Assembly (NCBI GenBank): GCA_011037195.1
Contig: JAAEAF010003392.1
Coordinates: 62,001-126,000 of the forward strand
Length of the DNA: 64,000 bases
Reading direction: 5' to 3'
From: Triatoma infestans
Taxonomy: Eukaryota; Arthropoda; Insecta; Hemiptera; Reduviidae
Under the pieces are notes generated by a model. That model did no database searches, was not told the DNA's origin, and worked only from the letters and a program-made list of their open reading frames with translations. Positions within the stretch are counted from its first letter, which is position 1; each line of letters begins with the position of its first letter. A program made the translations under genes and the position numbers. This document shows, piece after piece, positions 55,450-64,000 of this stretch.

Positions 55450-55690
55450 CAATCTGATTGGTCTAGACTGGTCACGTGACCCCAAATGCCACAGAATTAC
55501 ATTGATTTTCTCCAATTTATTCCAAACACGTAAAATTTGAATTCTATTGTTTTGGAATGCTGTATATTCATGTTATGATCCTTATTAACTTAATGTTTTT
55601 ATTTCATACGATTTCCAAGTTAGTGAATAGCCCCACTACCAACTAAGCAGCTAGGTATTCACATCACGTGACTCAACCAACTTGCTTCAC
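55450..55690. promoter_or_regulatory. Possible promoter: palindromic E-boxes and CCAAT box
   Basis: GGTCACGTGACC (perfect 12-bp palindrome) at 55470-55481 and TCACGTGA at 55674-55681 are bHLH-type E-boxes 200 bp apart. An inverted CCAAT (GATTGG) sits at 55456-55461. The region is upstream of the BET gene and less AT-rich. Function is inferred only from motifs. Confidence 0.3.
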
Positions 55691-58652
55691 TCCCACTTCA
55701 AGCAGAATTAGCAGTGTTGACATCGTTGGTTTAAAACACAAACGATTTCAAATGATGTTTTTGCCTCTTTTATAATGTTCTTATTAATGATTCCTTTTCT
55801 TAGCAAGGCTTATTATTTGTCACTAACATGTTAAAATTTAAATATATAGAATTTTATATATTTTATCATCTTTTTAAAAGTTTGAATCAAATTTCATAAA
55901 AAAAAAAAATTGCTCTGACAAAATAAAATTCAGTTAAAGGTAAAACCAAATTCAGTTAAAGGCTGGTATCTGTTAATATATGAGCATTTCAAAAATTCTC
56001 CCATAAATAAATGTACACGTTGCATTCTATAGATGACTCCCTCCTGAAAAATTAGAAATTCTTTATTAAGTTTTTTTCTCTTCTCTGGCTTCATGTACTT
56101 AGCAAACAGCCAAAATGAATAGATTTACAATACGGACGCGAACAACTTCATCCCCTAAAAGAAAAATATGAATAGCTATTAAATCGCATTTGTAAGTGAT
56201 TTTAATCTAATAGATGTTTGAAAGTGTTGCCATAATCATTAATCTTATGTTTTTTACTGGTTTTCTGATTATAGAATGGTTTTAAGTAACTCTTAAATAT
56301 AATTAGTTGAATCTATTTGAAAGCAAGTTTATATTACTAAGCTAGTTACATAATTGTATGTAACCATTTAACAATTGTAAATTCCTTCGCTAAAACCATT
56401 TTTTCTAAATAAATTATTTATAAACATATTTACAGTTGGGCAAGAAGGAAATAACTAATAGGCTATTTAAAACCATATTCTATGGCAATACAAAATAATA
56501 TATGGACTTAATATTTTAAAAAATACATATGTTTCATTAAAGAATTTGCTTCAAAATATTTATTAATATGATATCTTAATAAAAAGCAATCACGAGTTCA
56601 CTACGTCAAATTTTGACCCTAAATACAATTACCATATAGTTCAAACCTGTGGCATTTGCCTTGGGCTTCTGTCTGGAGAGATTAGCATAATATCCTTCTA
56701 TTGTTCTCCTAATCACAAACTTAAATCAGAATTTTGGGTGTCCTTAATAAGATCCGTGAGGCATCCAGTACTTATGTGTGGCGATTTCAATGCCCATCAT
56801 AGAAGTTATGGATCTGGCTATGATGATGTCGAAGCTAAAAACTTGGACGCACTCAACTTTGACAATATGTGCATCTTAATCGATGGTTTCCCCACACTTA
56901 TTTCTAGACCGGATAGGCGACCCTCTGCTGCAGACCTGACTATATGCTTTTCTTCCGTAGTAACTAGAAGTCAGTAGTATACACAAATGAACCGTTTGGA
57001 TCAGATCACTTAGGTATTATCATAGAAATAGACAAAAATCTGACACCAACCTCATATCAACCCTCGCGCTTAGGTATAAAATGGAATTTAAAGCTTGCCG
57101 ACTGGGATCATTATGCGTCGATAGCGGATATATTAATCAAGGACCTGACCTTATCTTACGAATATCAAGCTAACTATAAGAATTTCATATCTGTCATAAA
57201 TAAAGCAGCTGACTCCGCGATTCCTAAAATAAAAAACTATAAAGGCAAAAAGCCAAAGTACCCGCCGAAACCTTGATGGGATGTTGAATGTGAAAGGGTC
57301 AGACAAAAGAACATTGAGAGGTTCAAAATATACAAAAGAACACCTTCTATTGAGAATTTATTGAAAGTAAAAGGTGCACAGCCATATGCCGCAAGTTGTA
57401 TAAATCTAAAAAGCAGACAAAGTGGGTTGAGTTTTGCAACTCCTTTAACATGCATTCAATGCCAAGGGTCAGTGAAATTTGTAGGGGAGTGAGGGCCTTA
57501 AGACAGGGTTACTTTACTCCCGCTTCGACAGACGGGAAATGGGTTCCTGAGTTCCTAAATTCCCTTACACCAGAAATAGTTCCTGAGAATCTACTTACCA
57601 TTCCTTACAATCCCCATGGAGCGAATGATCCTTTCTCCTACAAGGAACTTCTGCATGCCTTAAAGATTAATGCGAATACGTCTCCAGGACAGGATAACAT
57701 ACATTACCCAATGTTATTTCACCTCTCAGAACTGGGAAAAGAACACTTTTGCGCATCCTAAACATTCATTTGGACCCATAATGTAGTTGTAGAAGAATGA
57801 AGCAGGCAAATAGTGGTGCCACTTCTGAAGCCTAATAAAGACGCTCAATCGGCCCAATCCTATAGACCAATAGCTCTAGCATCCTGTGTAGGAAAAACAT
57901 TTGAAAGGCTGATTAAGACGGGATTCGAGTGCTGGGTGAAATCAGGAAAGGTTCTACCCATCTACCAAAGTGGATTTAGTAAGAAACATAGTACCCAGGA
58001 TGCATTAGCTAACTTTGTTCTTGATATATACCAAGGCTTCCCCGACAGGAAATTTACACTTACTGCTAATCTAGACTATCCAATGCGTACAGCCATGTCA
58101 ATGTTCCACTGCCAAGACAAATCTACACCGGACATGTTTATGGGCCAAGACAAACCTACACAGGATTACCACAAGGTGCAGTGCTCAGCCCTTTGCTATT
58201 TAATATTTACACGGCAGATTTGGATCTGGCATTGGGTCCAAAAGTTGGTATATCACAGTTTGCAGATATTATTCTTTACAGCCGACAGAAAGAAATAGAG
58301 AACGCAGTGGAATTGCTTGACATGGCCATGAGATCGTTCGATGAGTGGTATAGAAATGCAGGTTTCCAATTATCAGATAGCAAGAGCAGTGTGATAGTGT
58401 TTACTAAACGAAGAAAATATCAGTTAACATCGCCAGCGCAACTGGGCGAACATAAACTGCAGATGTACCGGTAATGAAGACACTGGAAATGTATTTAGAT
58501 GCAAAACTCATCTGGAGATCGCACATTGAGTATCTATGCAATAAATGCGAACAGGCGCTTAACGTACTAAGATATATTAATCATAAGAACTATGGAGCAG
58601 ATATAAAAATGGCTCTTACTATCTGCAGGAGCTTATTCGTTCTAGGCTGAAG

Positions 58653-58940
58653 CATGGTTCCATGCCTTCAGCGAAAGTAGGAAGTTTTATACCTTAATAA
58701 GCAGGCTGAGGTTCAACCATAACTTTAGTCCTCACCACCTGGGTCGTATAGGAATTAAAGATTGATCCTAAATGTCCATGCCCACCTGATGCAAAAATTG
58801 ATGCGGAACACATCATTTTAGGTTGTGGAGAATACTCCAATGGAAGAGAATTGTTATGGGACTCCATAGTTGAAGCTCGATGTACACTATCCCTGAAGCT
58901 AAATTCTATTTTAGATAACAAGACATACATAGAACTCTAT
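58653..58940 (+). repeat. 288-bp duplicate of the LINE 3' end inserted in the RT/RNase H linker
   Basis: Identical base for base, as far as I can read, to 59934-60221 (offset 1281). It encodes the terminal Cys/His segment and interrupts the reading ...IRSRL | YYGSF..YGDASL of the LINE. Confidence 0.9.
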
Positions 58941-59933
58941 TATGGGTTCTTTCTTTATGGGGACGCTTCCCTTACTCATCTGAAGTAAATTGATAGAATC
59001 CAATTCAAGTCACTTCGATCTTGTCTTGGCGCACTCACATCTACCCCGACTAATGCCCTCTTTTGGCAGAGGCGAGAGAGGCCCCTCTGCTTATCAGAAG
59101 GAAGCTTGTAGCCTCTCGCTTCATCTCAGATAGAATGTATTCAATAAATCAGCCTCTATCATGAGGATTAGCAGACTCTCACCACGAGTCTTAACAGTTT
59201 TGGACTGGAGAAACACTCCTATACTAGTGGATCTATTCTGTCCCTTCATAGTTTTCGTCTTCGCTACATCGATCCGCATGTCGGCCACAATACCACGTCA
59301 ATATAGAATGTTCCTTGGGCTCCCAGGAGCATATTCTAACAGACTTACAAATTTGATAATTCCATTCCACCCTTAATTAATAATGCTAACCCTTCTTCGA
59401 AAATAAAGCAATATCCCGGCGCATATTGTCTCTATACTGACGGCTCTAAGAGTTCAAGTGGTGGGATGTGCTATCTTTGACCCACAAACCGGCTCTACTT
59501 CGTAATACAAATTAAACCAATATGCTTCCATATTCACTGCTGTAGTAGCAATAAATAACTCCCTTCATTTTGCAGCCTCACTTCACTCTTCTACTATTAT
59601 TATTCTCTCTGACAGTCAAAGCGTTCTCTCCAGTCTGAGGCAACCGGGTAAAAATCCATCCTTCACATTACTGCAAACAGTGCAGTTACTTAAGAACTTG
59701 CAGTTAGAAGGGAAGGTAGTCCGCCTAATATGAGTTAAGGGACACTCCGGGTTAAGAGGTATCGAAATGGCGGTCCTAGGGGCGAGAAGTGCTGCCTCTT
59801 CTGGTCTACCCATAGATAAAATGTTATTAGTTGCTTATATTAAAAATTATGCAAAAGCCCAATATTATAAGGAGTGGAGTGTGAAACTGAGGAATGTTTT
59901 ATACTGGTTTAAAACCACACATTCCCACTAAGC

Positions 59934-60221
59934 CATGGTTCCATGCCTTCAGCGAAAGTAGGAAGTTTTATACCTTAATAAGCAGGCTGAGGTTCAACCA
60001 TAACTTTAGTCCTCACCACCTGGGTCGTATAGGAATTAAAGATTGATCCTAAATGTCCATGCCCACCTGATGCAAAAATTGATGCGGAACACATCATTTT
60101 AGGTTGTGGAGAATACTCCAATGGAAGAGAATTGTTATGGGACTCCATAGTTGAAGCTCGATGTACACTATCCCTGAAGCTAAATTCTATTTTAGATAAC
60201 AAGACATACATAGAACTCTAT
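59934..60221 (+). repeat. 288-bp duplicate, original position at the LINE 3' end
   Basis: The same sequence as 58653-58940, here in its expected place after RNase H and followed by the LINE 3' UTR. Confidence 0.9.
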
Positions 60222-60255
60222 ATCTTCATAAAACAATATGATATAGATCTGTAAA

Positions 60256-61509
60256 TTAACCTACAATATATATAAATAGTCACAAACAAACAATAGACAC
60301 AATATAAATATAACTGACAAAAAATAAATGTCCAAATTAAAGAGTTAATAATTTGGCGATCTGCAAAGTACAGGAAGCCAAAAAAAAAAAATATGAGAAG
60401 AAATAAAAAATACTACAAGAAATCTTTCTCCTTAAAAATATTTACAAGCAGTTTTCAACAATGAAATAAACCCTAAAGGCTTCCGACCGTAATCTAAAAC
60501 AAAAACTTCGAGTATATTTGCCAGCCCAGCCATTGCCTCGCTAATTAAATGCACAGCGACCATGAATGGGCTATAGTGCTTCCATCTGGCGCCGTAGCTG
60601 AGGCTGAGGCTGCTCACCTATAGCATCCCTTTGAATAGGTATCTGTAAGAAATCTCAAAATCTTGGAAGGTTCTAGGGAGGGAATATCCTTCTCTCTCAC
60701 CTGGAAAGCACCCAGGCTACTGTTCTCATGTCGAAATAAAAGAGTGTTTCGCAGACTGACAAATTCTGGCAACTTGTCAGGATTGATTAATTATCTCTTG
60801 TGCTCGAATATGTTTTTAAACAAATTTAGCGAGGCTTGACAAAATTGCCTGTTCAAATAAAACACCATTTTTCACGAAAAAGTCAAACTGAAAACCTTTA
60901 TTGTTTTTTTTATTGAATTACATAATTATAAAATAATTTTTTTTTCAAGTTTTCTAATTTCAACCTCACAGATTAAATTGTAAGGAAAAGTCAAGATAAA
61001 ACCGCCGAGTTACTTTATTGTATTTTCACAAGTTACATGTTCATACCAAACACACAGTTTGAATTCGAAGTTGGTTACACAAATGCAAACAGTATAATTA
61101 ATTAGTATAATTAATAATTAATTAAACAGTATAATTAATAATTAACAGTAACTGGCGCGACTGTCTCCGTAAATGTTCGGCACTCATTCGGGAAGATGTC
61201 ATCACGATTTTTATCAAATAACCTCCCATAAAACATTTTCAATTTTAAAATATACTTGGAACAGTTAGTGGTAAATAAACTCGCAGTTTTTTTCTTTTAA
61301 ATCCTATAGCATGGCAATTAGGAAGCCTATAGGGTTTCTTTCAAACCGTTGTAAGTACTTTTAGGATAAAGATTTCGTGAACGTTAATCTTCTGAATAAC
61401 GTTACTTAAAAAGTTTGCATTTTCAAAATAATTTTGAAAATTTCAGAAAAATTTGAAGATAATTTATCAATCGATATCTATAGTAAAAATATATAAGTAA
61501 AGGTACATA
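60256..61509. other. LINE 3' flank and AT-rich intergenic DNA
   Basis: Apart from the 60635 repeat, nothing is recognised. 61090-61145 has a short AATTAATTAGTATAATT tandem. Confidence 0.4.
60635..60725 (+). repeat. Dispersed repeat shared with 36480-36578
   Basis: AAGAAATCTCAAAATCTTGG, AAGGTTCTAGGGA and GCACCCAGGCTACTG match the copy at 36480. Confidence 0.55.
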
Positions 61510-61690
61510 TTCGATAGTAAAGTAAAGTAAGGCTTATTTTTTCAGACGGGCTTTACGTCCCACTACCGATCAGGTGTCATGGTTGGCGCCATAAAGCAAC
61601 CAAATGTATGTATTAATATGAGTAGTACCTTTATACATTATTAAAATCTAAGGCCAAGACCAGGAATCGTACCCAACACTACATTTCAGC
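61510..61690 (-). mobile_element. tRNA-derived SINE, family 4 (copy b)
   Basis: GGCTTATTTTTTCAGACGGG, CTTTACGTCCCACTACCGAT and AAGGCCAAGACCAGGAATCG (minus-strand B box GATTCCTGGTCTTGGCC) match the SINE at 43925. Confidence 0.65.
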
Positions 61691-61734
61691 TTTGCGGTCC
61701 GTGAAAATAGTTATATATATTAATTAATTTTTAT

Positions 61735-62766
61735 TTAGCAAATGAAGGATTATGTGCAAAAAAAGAAAAAAGGGATCGTTTTGAGGCAATAGGAAGAAGG
61801 CATTGTGTAATAAGAGATAAGAGAACTGGCGGTCCATCTGAGGAAAGTTTTGGTAAAGTAGTGATATGATTTCTGGAAAGTTTTAAAATAATCAAGAATG
61901 TCATGCAATTTTGAGGATGTTCAATGTGTGTGAATTTTCTCAAATGATGCGTGAAGGACGGCCGAAAACTGCAACTACCGAAGAAAATATAGAGAAGATA
62001 CACAATATGGTTCTAGATGATCGACGATTAGGTATAGAATGTAGGCATCTCAGAAGAAAGGTTACGGCACATTTTACACGAAGAACTCAGTATGAGAAAG
62101 TTTTGTGCACGATGAGTGCCGCATTTGTTAAATGCTGATCACAAACGAATGAGGAATCGAGTTTCTCAGCAATGTTTGTCCCGTTTTATGAAGAATGCAA
62201 CCGATTTTCTGCGCCGATTTTTACGATGGATGAAACATGGGTTCATCACTTTACACCTGAATCAAAACAACAGTTCAAGCAGTGGGTAGAAGCCAGTGGA
62301 TCTGCACCAAAAACAATTGCATCAGCTGGAAAGTTTATGACTAGTGTTTGGATTCTTTTAATTGACTACCTGCCAATGTGTCGAACAATTAATGGAGAAT
62401 ACCAAGCATATTTTCTTAACCAGCTAGATAAAAAAATTAGAGAGAAAAGGCCTGGTTTGCAAAAAAAGAAATCTTCTTTTAACAGGACAATGCACCTGCC
62501 CGCAAAGGCGCTTTAGCAAGGGGAAATTTGAGGGATTCGAATTATGAATTGGAACATCCCCCTGATCACCACATTTGGCTCACTCTGTTTTCATCTATTC
62601 CCAAACTAAGAAATTTGTGGCCGGAAAACGTTTTGGGTCAAATGAAGAGGCGATAGCAGCGGTGTTTTGAAGACCTTACAGAATCGCACTTTAGGGACGG
62701 AATCCAATTATTGGAGAAACGTTGGACAAAGTGTATTGAACTAACGGGAAACTACATGGAGAAATA
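61735..62766 (+). pseudogene. Degenerate mariner-type transposase
   Basis: The helix-turn-helix side reads GRPKTATTEENIEKIHNMVL and DDRRLGIE. The catalytic part reads FTMDETWVHHFTPESKQQFK (first Asp), SAGKFMTSVWILLIDYLP, INGEYQAYFLNQLDKKIREK and RPGL. QDNAPAR holds the second Asp, in a shifted frame near 62487. It ends LEHPP.SPHLA and KKFVAGKRFGSNEEAIAAV. Several frameshifts and stops; inactive. Mariner class by motif pattern. Confidence 0.8.
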
Positions 62767-62819
62767 AATGCATTTTTAAAATTAAAAAAACTCTTTCCAC
62801 TACTAAGCCGAGAACTTTT

Positions 62820-63050
62820 CACCTTGCCCACGTATATTAAAATTATATAGGTGGTAGAACTATACCCTGTAGGAGAAATGGTGCTTTATAAGAAAGCTTA
62901 ACGGTAATGCTCTCTGATAAACCTCTCAAAATTCAATTTTCTCGGGAAAATGTTTTAAAACAAAGTGTATACTATTTATGTATGTATATAGTATACAAGT
63001 TTAAACAAAATCATTGGAACCGTTTTCGAGAAATAGCTATTATAAGAATG
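62820..63050 (+). repeat. Dispersed foldback/monomer repeat family, copy G (fragment)
   Basis: CTCAAAATTCAATTTTCTCG, GGAAAATGTTTTAAAACAAA and AAAATCATTGGAACCGTTTT plus CGAGAAATAG match internal monomers. No terminus is seen. Confidence 0.45.
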
Positions 63051-64000
63051 CCAAGGAATACGTTATTACACCACATGACATTGCAAGGAGAATGGCTAAT
63101 CACTCTAGAAAGGCTGGTTTCAAATTATTTGGACGATTTTTTGTATTTTGCTTCCAAATTTGACTTTAATGTTTTATAACCAATCGACGTAGTTTAAAAA
63201 TAATGTATCTCACCATGATTCGCCATTTTATCTTTATAAAGTGAGGAAGTTACCTTCCCATCTATCTTTCTAACTCTAAAGCCGTTCCATTAATTTTTTT
63301 GTTTTCTTTTTTTATCACTTTAATTAAATAAACTTATTTTGATTATTATGTTTACTTTAATACCCCACTAAATTGAAAGTATCTATCAGATACCTGCTTC
63401 TACTAATAGATTACGTTCCACAAGCAAAGGGTTGGAAATTTGCAAAAAAACAAAATTTGTTCCCTAGGGTTCGCTATTGCTTTGCGGAAGCAACTCTCCC
63501 TTATACCTTTCTAACTCAAAACCCGAAATTAGTGCAGAACCACTTGTCTATAACGTGTTGTTAAAAAGTTAGGACGTTATCTTTTACATATCCGTGCCTA
63601 TTCCAGTTAAGTAATGAAAACAAGTCATATTGTAATATAATTTCTATGATAAAGAATGATTTTCTTCATCAATAACATTTATTTATTTTTTTAAATGATC
63701 TTTTAAATGTATGTGTATTTGATTTATGTTTAATTCTTTGAAGAAAATAATTTTGATTTGTTTAATTTTTTGTTTGGTTTAAATGATATCGTCAGTGTTT
63801 TTATTACTTTTGTCTCATTTATTTTAATCAATTAATTGAATAAACTTATTTTGATTAATATGTTTCTTTTATTCCAGTATTTACCCATTTGTGATAAAAT
63901 TATCTGTCAGATACCCGCCCCAAATATTTTAGTTCTATAAGCACGTCTAATACAGGTTAACTGTGAATTTATACATAAATATATGGAAATTAATGCATTA
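63051..64000. other. Intergenic DNA at the window end
   Basis: AT-rich. 63310-63420 and 63810-63920 are a diverged direct repeat (TTAATTAAATAAACTTATTT, then TTGATTA..ATGTTT, and ATC.(A/G)TCAGATACC(T/C)GC). No gene is seen. Confidence 0.4.

Larger units (their letters stand above)
53895..56579. other. Upstream/intergenic DNA
   Basis: No coding region is recognised. It includes the candidate 5' UTR exon and promoter motifs described separately. 55.7-56.5 kb is plain AT-rich sequence. Confidence 0.4.
56580..60255 (+). mobile_element. Degenerate I-type LINE with endonuclease, RT and RNase H
   Basis: 5'-truncated: it begins inside the AP endonuclease (GEISIISFYCSPNH, VLMCGDFNAHHRSYGS at 56630-56830). 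The RT follows: SPGQDNIHYPMLFHLSELG near 57680, LLKPNKDAQSAQSYRPIALA at 57816, GAVLSPLLFNIYTADL at about 58167-58215, and FADI in place of FADD. Then come the thumb, RNase H (YTDGSKSSSG at 59430, DSQSVL, KGHSGLRG) and a terminal Cys/His segment (CPPDAKI...EHIILGC). Frameshifts and an internal deletion around RT motif A make it dead. RNase H after the RT points to the I group. Confidence 0.8.

Overview
The window is AT-rich animal DNA with many introns and dense transposon debris. Its protein-coding similarity points to an insect or other arthropod genome assembly; I cannot name the species. One real host gene fills most of it, on the minus strand from about 54 kb down to 3.06 kb. It is a BET-family double-bromodomain protein, the counterpart of Drosophila fs(1)h and vertebrate BRD4. 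I resolved 23 coding exons (3057-53453) whose splice phases all agree: 3915 nt, 1304 residues plus stop. In order they encode bromodomain 1, motif A, bromodomain 2, an acidic Ser-rich plus basic region, the ET domain, a Ser-rich tail, a Pro/Gln-rich extension, a charged coiled coil and a 21-residue terminal exon matching the P-TEFb-interacting C-terminal motif of BRD4. A separate terminal exon at 27391-27395 ends the protein after the Ser-rich tail. The gene can therefore make a short (839 aa) and a long (1304 aa) form, as in flies and vertebrates.

Layout: 1-3056 is AT-rich 3' UTR or downstream DNA. 3057-20129 holds the long-form exons. 27391-41557 holds the shared exons from the second half of bromodomain 1 onward. 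An 11.5-kb intron (41558-53050) splits bromodomain 1. The start codon is at 53451-53453, with a 5' UTR exon at 53779-53894 and possible promoter sequence at 54.6-55.7 kb. From 56.5 kb to the end I see no host gene, only a degenerate LINE (56.58-60.26 kb) and a degenerate mariner (61.7-62.8 kb).

The introns carry several repeat families: tRNA-derived SINEs, a foldback family with an ACTTTCTCTTACTCC terminus and degenerate internal monomers, two LINE remnants, and fragments of a Penelope-like element (PLE). The PLE terminal repeats carry a recognisable type I hammerhead ribozyme core. Three copies keep CTGATGA and GAAAC, two are mutated and form a 127-bp-arm hairpin inside a fs(1)h intron, and one more is doubtful. 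I consider these ribozyme-bearing repeats and the exact isoform architecture of the BET gene the two most interesting things here. An assembly gap (43209-43434) lies between perfect 123-bp inverted arms and may be a foldback element or an assembly artefact.
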